In this document: positions 26,860 through 36,214 of the stretch, in pieces
Layout of the letters: each line of letters opens with the position of its first letter
Position numbering within the stretch: position 1 is the stretch's first letter
Assembly: GCA_017798125.1 (NCBI GenBank)
Contig: CP059070.1
Location: forward strand, 1,178,001-1,242,000
DNA: 64,000 nucleotides
From: Cryomorphaceae bacterium
GTDB taxonomy: Bacteria; Bacteroidota; Bacteroidia; Flavobacteriales; ECT2AJA-044
Direction of reading: 5' to 3'
The notes under the pieces: model-generated
Database searches by the model: none
Seen by the model: only the letters and a program-made list of their open reading frames with translations
What the model was told of the DNA's origin: nothing
Position numbers and translations under genes: made by a program

Positions 26860-29037
26860 ATGGCCACATTACAGAACATCCGCAAGCGTTCCGGACTTTT
26901 GATCGGAATTGTGGGATTTGCCATGCTTGCTTTTATTCTGACAGACCTTCTCAGTTCAGGAGGTTCCATTCTCCAGCGTGACCGAAACACGATCCTCGAG
27001 ATTAACGGGGAAAAGATCAATTCGATCCAGTTCAATCAACGCGTTCAAAAGAGAATCGACGACTACATTGCTTCATCTGGAGATGTAGGTATGACCAATG
27101 CTTCACGAGATCAATTCTTTGACTTGACTTACGACGAAATTCTCCGCGAGGGAATTATGGGAAGTCAGTACGAAGAACTCGGCATTCAAGTAACCGGAAA
27201 AGAGCTTTGGGATGTCATCATTTCCAACCCCAGTATCAATACTAATCAAGGATTCCAAAGAGATGGGCAGTTTGACGAGGCACTCGTCAAGATGTACATT
27301 GACAATTTAGAACAGCAGCGTTCTACTGATCCGCAAATGCAAGAGGCTTGGGTTCAATGGAAAGCTTTTGAAGATCAATTGTACACGACTCAGTTTCAGA
27401 GCAAGTACAACAACTTGATTTCGTCTGGAATCATCGCTACCAATATAGAAGGTGAAATGAGCTTTCGCGATCGCAACACTACTGCGAGCATTAGCTTGAT
27501 TTATCGTCCGTATACCAGCATCAATGATAGTGCTGTTAGCGTTAGTGAGAGCGATATCAAGGCTTACTACAACAAGAATAAAGAAGAGCTCTACAAGCAA
27601 GAAGATGCTCGCGATATTGAGTATGTCGTTTTCAATATAGTTCCTTCTGAAGACGACGTCAATGCTGCCGCACGTCGTTTTGATGAGCTGATGCAGGATG
27701 AGGTCGTTTACAACAACGAGACTAAAGAGAATGATACACTTCGGGGTTTCATTAACACAAAGGACGACTCTGCATTCATCAATGCCAATAGCGAGCAAAG
27801 TCGCTATTTCGGGCAGTGGTTGACGGAAGGGCTTTTGGACGCGCGCTACGATTCGCTCATGTTTGCGAGTGAACCTGGATACATCTACGGACCTTACCGC
27901 GATGGTGACTTTTACCGCGCAGCTAAGCTCATCGACAAAGGAGTTCAGCCGGACTCTGTTCGCGCTCGTCACATTTTGATTGCTTTTGCCGGTGCCGAAC
28001 GCGCAGCCCCAGAAGTAGTGCGATCTCCACAGGCAGCCCAGGTATTAGCAGATAGCCTCTTTGGTGTGGTTAAGGATGATCCAAGTCAATTTGCAAGTTT
28101 GGCCAGTCAATACTCGGATGGACCATCCAAAACTAAAGGAGGGGACCTTGAGTGGTTCCAACCAGGAATGATGACCACGAACTTCAACAACTACGCCTTC
28201 AATAACGAAACCGGAGACATCGGTCTTGTGATTACAGAATTCGGGTTCCACATTATTGAAATCACGGATCAAGGTGGTGCTAGTCCTGTGGTCAAGGTGG
28301 GAATTTTGGATCAACGTATCCTTCCTTCCAATGCAACAGAGGATCGTATCTACGCTGAGAGCAATGATCTTGCTGGATCAGCAGAGTCGTTGGAAGCTTT
28401 CCGCGCCAAAGCGCAAGAGCTCGGAGCAGAGGTTCGTCCCGCAACCAACCTTCGTCCTTTGGATAAAACCGTTCCAGGAATTGCCGACAGCCGCGTTATT
28501 GTGCGTTGGTCGTTCGAAGATGGTGTTGAGGAAGGAGAGGTCAATATCTTCGACGTCTCCAATCAGGTAGTGGTGGCTTTCTTGACCAATATTAAGGAAG
28601 AAGGATATGCTTCTTTGGAAGATGTGCGCTCTCAAGTCGAAAACCGCGCTATTCGTGAAAAGAAGGCAGAGAGCTTGAGTGCAGAGCTCAGCGGAGCCAG
28701 CAATCTTAACGATTTGGCCCAGTCATTAGGAACACAGGTAATCAACGCTACTGCCGTTTCATTTGCGAACAGCAGTGTGAGCGGTGTAGGAAATGAGCCT
28801 ATGATTGCAGCCGCAGCGGTTTCTCTTCCATTGAATACATTGAGTGAGCCGATTGTTGGAAACTCAGGTGTATTTGTGATCCAGGTGAACAGCCGTAATG
28901 AAGCTGCCACTCAGGAAAGCTATGCGACAGAGATGCAGCAAATCACAAATCAATACGGTACGCGCATCACTAACGATGTATTCGAAAGCTTAAAAGCTCA
29001 AGCGAACGTCGTAGACAACCGCGCACGCTTCCAATAA
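26860..29037 (+). CDS. SurA/PpiD-like peptidylprolyl isomerase
   Basis: 725-residue membrane-anchored periplasmic chaperone of the PpiD type. One N-terminal helix (RSGLLIGIVGFAMLAFILTDLL) precedes a SurA_N-like helical domain (about residues 40-240). A parvulin rotamase domain begins at VRARHILIAF near residue 366 and continues through SQFASLASQYSDGPSKTKGG and GLVITEFGFHIIEI. A second parvulin-like region and a C-terminal helical part follow. It helps fold outer-membrane and secreted proteins, fitting the envelope operon. A terminator follows. Confidence 0.92.
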   Translation: MATLQNIRKRSGLLIGIVGFAMLAFILTDLLSSGGSILQRDRNTILEINGEKINSIQFNQRVQKRIDDYIASSGDVGMTNASRDQFFDLTYDEILREGIMGSQYEELGIQVTGKELWDVIISNPSINTNQGFQRDGQFDEALVKMYIDNLEQQRSTDPQMQEAWVQWKAFEDQLYTTQFQSKYNNLISSGIIATNIEGEMSFRDRNTTASISLIYRPYTSINDSAVSVSESDIKAYYNKNKEELYKQEDARDIEYVVFNIVPSEDDVNAAARRFDELMQDEVVYNNETKENDTLRGFINTKDDSAFINANSEQSRYFGQWLTEGLLDARYDSLMFASEPGYIYGPYRDGDFYRAAKLIDKGVQPDSVRARHILIAFAGAERAAPEVVRSPQAAQVLADSLFGVVKDDPSQFASLASQYSDGPSKTKGGDLEWFQPGMMTTNFNNYAFNNETGDIGLVITEFGFHIIEITDQGGASPVVKVGILDQRILPSNATEDRIYAESNDLAGSAESLEAFRAKAQELGAEVRPATNLRPLDKTVPGIADSRVIVRWSFEDGVEEGEVNIFDVSNQVVVAFLTNIKEEGYASLEDVRSQVENRAIREKKAESLSAELSGASNLNDLAQSLGTQVINATAVSFANSSVSGVGNEPMIAAAAVSLPLNTLSEPIVGNSGVFVIQVNSRNEAATQESYATEMQQITNQYGTRITNDVFESLKAQANVVDNRARFQ

Positions 29038-29058
29038 GATTTTAGAAATAACGAATTG

Positions 29059-29093
29059 AATCCCCGTCGGCCTTGCTGACGGGGATTTTTTTT
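29059..29093 (+). terminator. Terminator after the PPIase gene
   Basis: The 10-bp stem aatccccgtc/gacggggatt with a 9-nt loop and an eight-T tail. The rodA stop codon on the other strand lies in its T tract. Confidence 0.88.
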
Positions 29094-30354
29094 ATCGCAG
29101 GATGGTCATCCGGTATGCGTCCAGCTTGACAAAGATGAAAAGGAGAATAGTGAATCCCCACAAACTTGACCCACCGTAACTAAAGAATGGTAGGGGGATT
29201 CCGATAACCGGAGCTAGGCCAATGGTCATGGCAATATTGATGGCAAAATGCACAAAGAGAATACTGGCGACACAGTATCCATATATTCGGCTGAAGTGGG
29301 AACGCTGACGTTCGGCTACGTGTACAATTCTGAGAATCAAGGTAACGAATAGGGCAATGGTTAAGAATGACCCCACAAAGCCCCATTCTTCTCCTACAGT
29401 GCAAAAGATGAAGTCGGTACTCTGCTCCGGTACAAAATCGTATTTCGTCTGGGTGCCATTGAGGAACCCTTTGCCCCAAAAGCCTCCAGATCCGATCGCA
29501 ATTTTACTTTGCTCAGTATTGTAACCGACACCTTGTGGATCTTCCATTTTCCCGAGGAGAATGTTGATTCGATTGCGGTGCCGGTCTTCAAGAATATTAT
29601 TGAATGCGTAGTCGACGCTTTGAGTAAAGCCTATAGCCCCAATGGTTAGTAGAGAAATAAAGATCCACGCCCTTTTGGTTTTTCGGGTGATGTATGTGAA
29701 AACAAGCCCCGCAAGAAGAAGCAGTCCACTCAGCCACCACTGATCAATAAGTAAAGCCAATAAAAAGAGAATGGCGGCGGAAACACCTATGACCAAGTAG
29801 TTACCACTCAGTCCTTCTCGGTAGAGGACGAGGAATAAAGCGGTGAAGACCAGAGCAGATCCTGGGTCGGGTTGAGGGATGATGAGCACCATCGGGAGAG
29901 CGATAATCCCGAGTGCATATAATTTGTCACGCCATGTCGCAAGGGAACGATTCATGCCACTCAAGAAGGCACTAAGGGCTAGGGCGGTGGCGAATTTGGC
30001 GAATTCAGAAGGTTGAATACTGAACCCGCCAAAGGCATACCAGCTTCGAGCCCCAGCAATTTCCTTTCCGAAGAATAAAACGCCGAGTAAGGCAGCCATC
30101 ATGATTCCATAAAGCGGGAAAGCGAAGGTTCTGAAGAATTTTCCGTCCACAATAACAATGAGTAGGATGAGTACCAAGGAGGTCAAAATCCAAAGGAATT
30201 GCTTCCCATATTTCTGGCTCATGTCGAAGATGCTGGCGTGCTCCTCATTGTAAACCGCTGCGTATATGTTCAGCCACCCAAGGAGGACCATAAGACCATA
30301 TAGTCCCACGGTCAGCCAGTCGATATTTGCGAATGGATTTTTATCGTTCCTCAC
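29092..30354 (-). CDS. rodA: Rod-shape protein RodA (SEDS glycosyltransferase)
   Basis: Peptidoglycan polymerase of the elongation machinery, 420 residues, about ten membrane helices. Family motifs: GARSWYAFGGFSIQPSEFAK, LIIPQPDPGSALVF, AIGSGGFWGKGFLNGTQTK, FVPEQSTDFIFCTVGEEWG and the terminal IPLPFFSYGGSSLWGF. It is the last gene of the mreB-mreC-mreD-pbp2-rodA cluster and overlaps the pbp2 end by 14 bp, as expected for partners that work as one complex. Confidence 0.95.
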   Translation of the reverse strand: MRNDKNPFANIDWLTVGLYGLMVLLGWLNIYAAVYNEEHASIFDMSQKYGKQFLWILTSLVLILLIVIVDGKFFRTFAFPLYGIMMAALLGVLFFGKEIAGARSWYAFGGFSIQPSEFAKFATALALSAFLSGMNRSLATWRDKLYALGIIALPMVLIIPQPDPGSALVFTALFLVLYREGLSGNYLVIGVSAAILFLLALLIDQWWLSGLLLLAGLVFTYITRKTKRAWIFISLLTIGAIGFTQSVDYAFNNILEDRHRNRINILLGKMEDPQGVGYNTEQSKIAIGSGGFWGKGFLNGTQTKYDFVPEQSTDFIFCTVGEEWGFVGSFLTIALFVTLILRIVHVAERQRSHFSRIYGYCVASILFVHFAINIAMTIGLAPVIGIPLPFFSYGGSSLWGFTILLFIFVKLDAYRMTILR

Positions 30355-32209
30355 CGATTCGCTGTGCTTGTTGTTCGTATTCTTCTGCCAAACTTCCTTC
30401 GAGCATTCGCTGTTCCAAATCAGTTCGCGAAATACTATCTCTCATGTACTTCTCCACCAAAAGACTGGCCATTGGCGCTGCCCATCTGGATCCCCAATAT
30501 CCGTTTTCCACAAAAATGCTGATGGCAATTTTAGGGTTGTCTTTCGGGGCAAAGGCGATGAAGATACTGTGGTCTTGCCCGTGGGGGTTTTCCGCAGTTC
30601 CTGTCTTTCCACAGATTTCGATTCCCTCAATTTGCGACCAATAGGCCGTACCGTCTACATCTGTATATACACCGTGCATTCCCTCCACTATGGGCTCGAA
30701 GTAACGCGGTTCAATGGTGGTGTATTTGGGTTGTGTGAAATTAGTGTCCGAGATGGCTTGTCCATCAATGGCCTTTACGATATGGGGTGTGTAGTAGTAT
30801 CCTCGATTGGCAATGGTGGCCGATAGATTGGCCAATTGAATGGGGGTGACAAGGAGCTCACCTTGTCCGATGGCATTAGAAATGGTGGTTACGGCTCGCC
30901 AAGACCCGGGAGGATAAACTCCGTTATAGTAGGCGGCATCGGGGACGTGGCCTTTTCGTCCCGTAGGGAGATCGTTGCCCATATAACGTCCTAGGCCAAA
31001 GCTTTTGACATGCTCTGACCAGGCGTCCATGCCTTCTGCCGTGCTTGGGTATTTTTCAATAATGTCTTTATAGGTTTCGCAGAAGTAGGCGTTACACGAC
31101 GCCACAATGGCCTTGTCTAATCGATAAGGGCCCGGATCGCTGTGGCATCCAACGTGTAAAGACTTGTAGCGCCATCCGTGTCGGCAGTAATGCGTAGTAG
31201 ACTCTGTAAGAACTCCCTCTTGCAGGCCAATCAAAGCATTCACAATTTTAAACGGCGATCCAGGGGGGTATTCCGCCAATACAGCCCGGTCGTACATGGG
31301 CAGATTTAAGGTGTCTGCGTCGAGCTTCCGGAAGTTGGCACTACGAATACGGCCAACGAGTAAATTGGGGTCGTAGGTAGGTGCACTGACTAGGGCGAGG
31401 ATTTCCCCTGAAGAGGGTTCTACGGCCACAATGCTGCCTCTTTTCTCGGTCATCAAGGCCTCGGCGAATCGCTGCAAGTCAATGTCTATGGTGGTCGTTA
31501 CTTCGGCACCGGGTACGGGCACTGTGTCGTATTTCCCTTTTTGAAAGGACCCTTTTATTCGGTTGTGCACATCGACCATGCGGTACGATACTCCTCTTTG
31601 ACCTCGGAGGGCATCTTCATAGCTCTTCTCAACCCCGGCACCTCCAATGTAATCTCCTGGTGCATATTCTGGTTTTTCTTGAAGGGTGTGGTCCGATACT
31701 TCGCGGACAAAACCCAGCACGTTGGCCGCCGACGCAAAAGGATACTGACGAAGGGTTCTTTTCTGAACGTAGAATCCCGAGTAGTTGAAGAGCTTTTCCT
31801 GTACCCCCGCAAATTGCTCGCGACTAATTTGTTTGAGAAAGACTGAGGGTTTGTAATACGAGTACCCGCGCCGTCGTCTGAGCGTCTCCCATTGTTTCGC
31901 GAACTGGAGCGAGTCGATCCCGAGATCAGTACAAAACGCAGCCGTGTCTAAATCTTTCACCTCGCGAGGAATCACCATAAGGTCGTACGCGGGTTGATTG
32001 CTGACGATCAATGTTCCGTTTCGATCGTAGATGTATCCGCGATCAGGATACTGCGTGATGGCACGGAGCACATTGCTTTCTGCGCTCAATTTGTATCGGT
32101 CGTCAATGACTTGGAGATAGAACAAGCGAATAAGGAAGATCAGGCCGAGAAGAGGGACGATCAGGTAGACCAGAAGTTTTCGCCGTTCAAAGAGATCGCC
32201 TTGGGTCAT
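30341..32209 (-). CDS. mrdA: Penicillin-binding protein 2 (transpeptidase)
   Basis: Elongation-specific D,D-transpeptidase, 622 residues. An N-terminal anchor (LLVYLIVPLLGLIFLIRLFYLQ) precedes the PBP dimer domain (YPDRGYIYDRNGTLIVSN, YIGGAGVEKSYEDALRG) and the transpeptidase domain with SPFK (catalytic Ser, EYPPGSPFKIV), SCN (IVASCNAY) and KTG (EICGKTGTAENPHGQ). All three catalytic motifs are present. It overlaps mreD by 4 bp and rodA by 14 bp. Confidence 0.95.
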   Translation of the reverse strand: MTQGDLFERRKLLVYLIVPLLGLIFLIRLFYLQVIDDRYKLSAESNVLRAITQYPDRGYIYDRNGTLIVSNQPAYDLMVIPREVKDLDTAAFCTDLGIDSLQFAKQWETLRRRRGYSYYKPSVFLKQISREQFAGVQEKLFNYSGFYVQKRTLRQYPFASAANVLGFVREVSDHTLQEKPEYAPGDYIGGAGVEKSYEDALRGQRGVSYRMVDVHNRIKGSFQKGKYDTVPVPGAEVTTTIDIDLQRFAEALMTEKRGSIVAVEPSSGEILALVSAPTYDPNLLVGRIRSANFRKLDADTLNLPMYDRAVLAEYPPGSPFKIVNALIGLQEGVLTESTTHYCRHGWRYKSLHVGCHSDPGPYRLDKAIVASCNAYFCETYKDIIEKYPSTAEGMDAWSEHVKSFGLGRYMGNDLPTGRKGHVPDAAYYNGVYPPGSWRAVTTISNAIGQGELLVTPIQLANLSATIANRGYYYTPHIVKAIDGQAISDTNFTQPKYTTIEPRYFEPIVEGMHGVYTDVDGTAYWSQIEGIEICGKTGTAENPHGQDHSIFIAFAPKDNPKIAISIFVENGYWGSRWAAPMASLLVEKYMRDSISRTDLEQRMLEGSLAEEYEQQAQRIGEER

Positions 32210-32712
32210 TCGCTACGTCGATTAAAGATGAGCAGAACCAAGAAGATAAGGGCAACCGTAAAGACGGTGCTTAAGAGTGTCCGAGCCAAAACGGTGAAGA
32301 ACTCGGAAAGGCGGAAGGCCTCTAAAAAGAAAAGGAGGAAGTGGTGAGCAAAAACCAATAGAACAGTATAGCTCAAGAACTTGGCTGTCCCCATCGTCGA
32401 GAGGCCTAAGTATTCCCATTCGTCTTCTCCGCGTGTAGCATATAGTCGTATGGCCCAAGGCCTGAGGTAGGCAACCAAAGTAGTGGCTGCGGCGTGCAGG
32501 CCGTAGCTGCCCATGAACACGTCAATGAGCAATCCCGTGCCGAATCCGATAAGCAATAGGTAGAACTTGTTTAAGCGAGGAGGCAGAAGGAGAATAAAGA
32601 GGATATACAAATAGGGGTTGATGTAGCCACTGAATTGAACTTGGTTCAAGAGGGCAACCTGGGTAACCATCAGGACGAAAAAGCGGGTAAGATGTAGTCC
32701 TGGCTTATTCAT
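32206..32712 (-). CDS. mreD: Rod shape-determining protein MreD
   Basis: 168 residues with about five membrane helices (e.g. YINPYLYILFILLLPPRLNKFYLLLIGFGTGLLIDVFMG over residues 30-70, AAATTLVAYLRPW). It has the weak sequence but clear hydrophobic profile of MreD, placed between mreC and pbp2 with 8- and 4-bp overlaps. Inner-membrane part of the elongasome. Confidence 0.9.
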   Translation of the reverse strand: MNKPGLHLTRFFVLMVTQVALLNQVQFSGYINPYLYILFILLLPPRLNKFYLLLIGFGTGLLIDVFMGSYGLHAAATTLVAYLRPWAIRLYATRGEDEWEYLGLSTMGTAKFLSYTVLLVFAHHFLLFFLEAFRLSEFFTVLARTLLSTVFTVALIFLVLLIFNRRSE

Positions 32713-33535
32713 TAATGGAGGCAGCTTCCAAGGAATCGCGTTCCCAGGTCAATTTGTTTTCTATGATGTACACATGTCGCAAGCGCGAAAAGTCCGTACT
32801 CAACTTAACGGTAATGTCGTAGTAGTTGGTGCCTGGAACCAGCTCTGCATCATCGATGATTCCCAACATGATTCCTTCAGGGAAAATGTTGGAAAAGCCA
32901 TTGGTTACAATGCTATCCCCGGGTGTAATCTGTGCGTGTTTCGGGATGTCTCGAAGTTTCGCACGCTGATGGTTTTTACCATCCCACTGCAGAATCCCGA
33001 AGTGATCCGAACCGCTCAGTTTTGCAGAGATCATAACGTCTCGATGGAGCAGAGGAAGAACTACAGCGTAGTGCGATGAGGCGCTTTTCACAATGCCGAC
33101 TACGCCCTTGGTGTCAAAGACTCCCATCCTTGGCTGTACGCCGTGCCTGGTCCCGCGGTTGATGGTGACGTAATTGTTGCGCTTGTTGAAGGTAGCGTTG
33201 ACCACTTTACCTCCATAAAACTGGTATTGCTGCTGGCGCGTACTATCGGTCCGTAGGACCCGCTCCACTCCGTTATCAAAACCCGAGGAAGGGAGCTGAC
33301 TGTAGAGGGCGGCGTTGTCGTCTACGAGGAGTTTATTGCTCTCGCGGAGGTGGAAGTATTCACGCCAGTAATCGATAGAGGCGTAAAGCCGTCCGGTGAC
33401 CTCGGTGGTGCCGTTCCAAAAAACGCTGTTTTGAAAGCTGTGGTTGCGCGCGATCAGCACCATGGCAATCAACTCTAAACCAATGAAGGTCAGAGTGATA
33501 TGGAAGCGATATAGAAATAGAAGGATGCTGCGCAT
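32705..33535 (-). CDS. mreC: Rod shape-determining protein MreC
   Basis: 276 residues: one N-terminal membrane anchor (ITLTFIGLELIAMVLIARN), a coiled-coil region (about residues 60-90), and the MreC beta domain (GKVVNATFNKRNNYVTINRGTRHGVQPRMGVFD over residues 108-140, GVVGIVKSASSHYAVVLPLLH, PGDSIVTNGFSNIFPEGIMLGII). A periplasmic scaffold linking MreB/MreD and PBP2. It starts 22 bp after the mreB stop. Confidence 0.93.
   Translation of the reverse strand: MRSILLFLYRFHITLTFIGLELIAMVLIARNHSFQNSVFWNGTTEVTGRLYASIDYWREYFHLRESNKLLVDDNAALYSQLPSSGFDNGVERVLRTDSTRQQQYQFYGGKVVNATFNKRNNYVTINRGTRHGVQPRMGVFDTKGVVGIVKSASSHYAVVLPLLHRDVMISAKLSGSDHFGILQWDGKNHQRAKLRDIPKHAQITPGDSIVTNGFSNIFPEGIMLGIIDDAELVPGTNYYDITVKLSTDFSRLRHVYIIENKLTWERDSLEAASINE
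33248..33260 (+). repeat. ATC-hairpin motif copy 6 (in mreC)
   Basis: ATC-GGTCC-GTA-GGACC, antisense within mreC. Its arms differ from the GC-rich copies at two paired positions, yet pairing is kept. Confidence 0.75.
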
Positions 33536-33557
33536 GAATGAAAAACGGCCTACAACT

Positions 33558-34583
33558 TTAACGCATTAAGAACGTAAATTTGTCGACGTTTTTCAAGGCA
33601 ATTCCGGTACCGCGAACAACGGCTCGCAAAGGATCTTCTGCAATGAATACCGGTAGTTCTGTTTTGCGAGAAATTCGCTTGTCCAAACCGCGAAGCATAG
33701 AGCCTCCACCGGCCATGTAGATCCCCGTATTGTAAATGTCCGCCGCGAGTTCTGGAGGGGGTCATGGACGCGCTTCCATAATCGCGTCTTCAATACGAAT
33801 GATGGACTTGTCGAGGGCCTTGGCAATCTCGCCAAAGGTGACCGTAACTTCTTTGGGTTTCCCGGTCAATAAGTCACGACCCTGCACAGCGTATGGCTCT
33901 GGCTTATTCTCAAGATCTTCAGTAGCCGCTCCAGTTTCAATTTTGATCCGCTCGGCAGTGCGTTCTCCAACGGCGAGATTGTGTTGGGCACGCATGTAGT
34001 AAACGATATCACTGGTGAAGACATCACCCGCAACCTTAATGGACTTGTCGGCGACGATTCCACCTAGAGCAAGTACCGCAATTTCCGTGGTACCCCCACC
34101 GATATCAATGATCATATTTCCTTTCGGTTCGGTCACATCCACTCCGATTCCGATGGCCGCTGCCATTGGCTCGTGGATGAGGTACACCTCCTTGGCGCCC
34201 GCGTGTTCCGCGGAATCCCGTACCGCGCGTTTTTCGACCTCTGTAATCCCGGAAGGAATACAGATGACCATACGCAGTGATGGAGCAAAGAATTTGTTCT
34301 TGAGAGCCGGGATGTTCTTGATCATCTCGCGGATCATGTGCTCGGAAGCGTTAAAGTCGGCAATCACACCATCCTTCAGTGGACGGATGGTCTTGATGCC
34401 TTCATGCGCCTTTCCGTGCATCTGCTGAGCGGTGCGCCCAACTGCGATCACCTTGCGGCTCATGGAGTCCACGGCAACGATGGACGGCGCGTCCACGACG
34501 ACTTTATCGTTGTGGATGATCAAGGTGTTCGCTGTCCCCAGATCGATCGCAATATCCTGCGTCATGAAATCAAATAAACCCAT
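33558..34583 (-). pseudogene. mreB: MreB with an internal in-frame TGA
   Basis: Actin-like filament protein that positions cell-wall synthesis. The full reading is 341 codons, normal for MreB. The N-terminal 273 codons start IAIDLGTANTLIIHND and include MVICIPSGITEVEKRAVRDSAEHAGA and MIIDIGGGTTEIAVLALGG. The chain is interrupted by TGA at 33762-33764, then continues in the same frame with PPELAADIYNTGIYMAGGG, GLDKRISRKTELPVFIAEDP and GTGIALKNVDKF. The window reads MEARP-stop-PPPEL where the family has a conserved T-PPELAADI. One base gained before GCG and one lost from the following five-C run would restore MEAxSMTPPEL, so two compensating indels, probably sequencing errors, are the simplest explanation. 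First of the mreBCD-pbp2-rodA cluster, 42 bp after purH. Confidence 0.88.
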
Positions 34584-34625
34584 CAGCCCCGTGCTCTTTT
34601 AGTCAATCCGCTAAAAGTAAAAAAA

Positions 34626-36146
34626 TTAGTGCTTGAAGTGACGCGTTCCGGTGAATACCATGGCCATTTCGTGTGCATCGCAATAATCGATGCTCAGCTG
34701 GTCTTTGATGGATCCTCCAGGTTGAATAACGGCCTTAATTCCCGCCTCATCCGCAATCTCCACACAGTCGGGGAAAGGGAAGAAGGCATCACTCGCCATT
34801 ACGGCCCCATTCAAGTCAAAATCGAAGCTGCGCGCCTTGGCTATGGCTTGGCGAAGGGCATCCACCCGACTGGTCTGTCCGGTTCCGCTCGCCAGAAGCT
34901 GACCGTCTTTAGCCAGAACAATGGTGTTCGATTTGGTGTGCTTGCAAATCTTGCTCGCAAACTCCAGATCCACCAATTGAGCCTCAGTCGGAGCCACCTG
35001 TGTTCTCGTTTCCATCTCCTCTTTGCGATCGGTCACACTGTCGCGATCTTGTTCCAGAACACCGTTCAAGGTCGTGCGGAATAGCTTCTTAGGCAAGTCC
35101 ACTTCTTTCTGAATGAGGATGATTCGGTTCTTTTTGCTCTTCAAAATTTCCAGTGCCTGCGGCACGATGCTCGGAGCAATCACCACTTCACAAAATAGGG
35201 TGTTGATTTCTTCTGCCGTAGCTACGTCAATAGTCTCGTTCGTGATCAAGATGCCGCCAAAGGCCGATACTGGGTCACCTGCCAATGCATCTTTATACGC
35301 ATCGACCAAGTTTTCACGACTGGCCACACCACAAGCATTGTTGTGCTTCAAAATGGCAAAGGTACAGGTGTCAAATTCGTTCATCAAGTTCACCGCAGCA
35401 TCGACATCCAATAGGTTGTTGTAGCTCAACTCCTTTCCGTGGAGTTTGTCGAACATGCCTTCTAGGTCTCCGTAGAACACACCTTCTTGATGTGGGTTTT
35501 CCCCGTAGCGCAACACATGCGCAGTGGGGATGGAGCGCTTGAAGCTTTGGTCTTCATCGTGTTGGAAGTAGTGATAGATGGCTGTGTCATAGTGCGAGCT
35601 GATGTTGAACGCACGACCGGCGAGGTATTTACGCTGCTCTAGGGTGGTGCTACCGTCACCTTCTTCCAAAATGCGCTGCAGGTAATCGTAGTCGCGTCGT
35701 GAGGGAACGATGACCACATCGTTGAAGTTCTTTGCCGCTGCGCGAATCAGTGAAATTCCTCCAATGTCGATTTTCTCAATGATATCTTGCTCTGCTGCCC
35801 CGCTGGCAACCGTGTCTTCAAAAGGGTAGAGGTCAACAATCACCAAGTCAATTTCGGGAATATCGTACTCCGCCAACTGGTTTAGATCATCTTGGAGCGG
35901 ACGTCGAGCGAGAATGCCACCAAAGACTTTTGGATGAAGCGTCTTAACGCGACCACCCAAGATGGAAGGGTAGGAGGTAAGGTCCTCAACTTTCTCGCAA
36001 GGGATGCCTTGACGCATGATAAAGTCGTAGGTTCCACCCGTTGAAAGAAGGGTTACTCCATTTTGGTGGAGCAATTGAACTAGGGGCTCCAAACCCTCTT
36101 TGTGAAATACCGAAACGAGGGCGGTTTTGATTTTCTTGACAGCCAT
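34626..36146 (-). CDS. purH: Bifunctional AICAR transformylase/IMP cyclohydrolase
   Basis: Last two steps of IMP synthesis. 506 residues: an N-terminal MGS-like IMP cyclohydrolase domain (ALVSVFHKEGLEPLVQLLHQNGVTLLSTGGTYDFI over residues 9-43, SILGGRVKTLHPKVFGGILARR) and a C-terminal AICARFT domain (LRYGENPHQEGVFYG, KHNNACGVASRENL, DPVSAFGGILI, SDAFFPFPDCVEIADEAG). Complete. The order purH-mreB is common in Flavobacteriia. It has its own promoter element (36173-36180) facing that of the divergent permease gene. Confidence 0.96.
   Translation of the reverse strand: MAVKKIKTALVSVFHKEGLEPLVQLLHQNGVTLLSTGGTYDFIMRQGIPCEKVEDLTSYPSILGGRVKTLHPKVFGGILARRPLQDDLNQLAEYDIPEIDLVIVDLYPFEDTVASGAAEQDIIEKIDIGGISLIRAAAKNFNDVVIVPSRRDYDYLQRILEEGDGSTTLEQRKYLAGRAFNISSHYDTAIYHYFQHDEDQSFKRSIPTAHVLRYGENPHQEGVFYGDLEGMFDKLHGKELSYNNLLDVDAAVNLMNEFDTCTFAILKHNNACGVASRENLVDAYKDALAGDPVSAFGGILITNETIDVATAEEINTLFCEVVIAPSIVPQALEILKSKKNRIILIQKEVDLPKKLFRTTLNGVLEQDRDSVTDRKEEMETRTQVAPTEAQLVDLEFASKICKHTKSNTIVLAKDGQLLASGTGQTSRVDALRQAIAKARSFDFDLNGAVMASDAFFPFPDCVEIADEAGIKAVIQPGGSIKDQLSIDYCDAHEMAMVFTGTRHFKH
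35153..35165 (-). repeat. ATC-hairpin motif copy 7 (in purH)
   Basis: Minus strand ATC-GTGCC-GCA-GGCAC, sense within purH. Confidence 0.75.
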
Positions 36147-36172
36147 AAGAATGGGGATACTTTTGAAGACGC

Positions 36173-36180
36173 CAAAGGTA
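36173..36180 (-). promoter_or_regulatory. -7 element of purH
   Basis: TACCTTTG on the minus strand, a perfect TAnnTTTG match, 26 nt before the purH ATG. Confidence 0.6.
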
Positions 36181-36201
36181 ACAAATTGACCTGCACTTCG
36201 C

Positions 36202-36209
36202 TATATTTG
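36202..36209 (+). promoter_or_regulatory. -7 element of the FtsX/MacB-like permease gene
   Basis: TATATTTG, a perfect TAnnTTTG match, 5 nt before the ATG. It lies 21 bp from the oppositely oriented purH element, so the two promoters must overlap. Confidence 0.6.
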
Positions 36210-36214
36210 GACTT

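Noticed and set aside
33762-33764. TGA read as an amino acid (recoding or selenocysteine) in mreB
   Set aside because: Other genes here end with TGA (e.g. 19325-19327, 40604-40606), MreB has no Sec homologs, and the local codons fit two compensating indels better.
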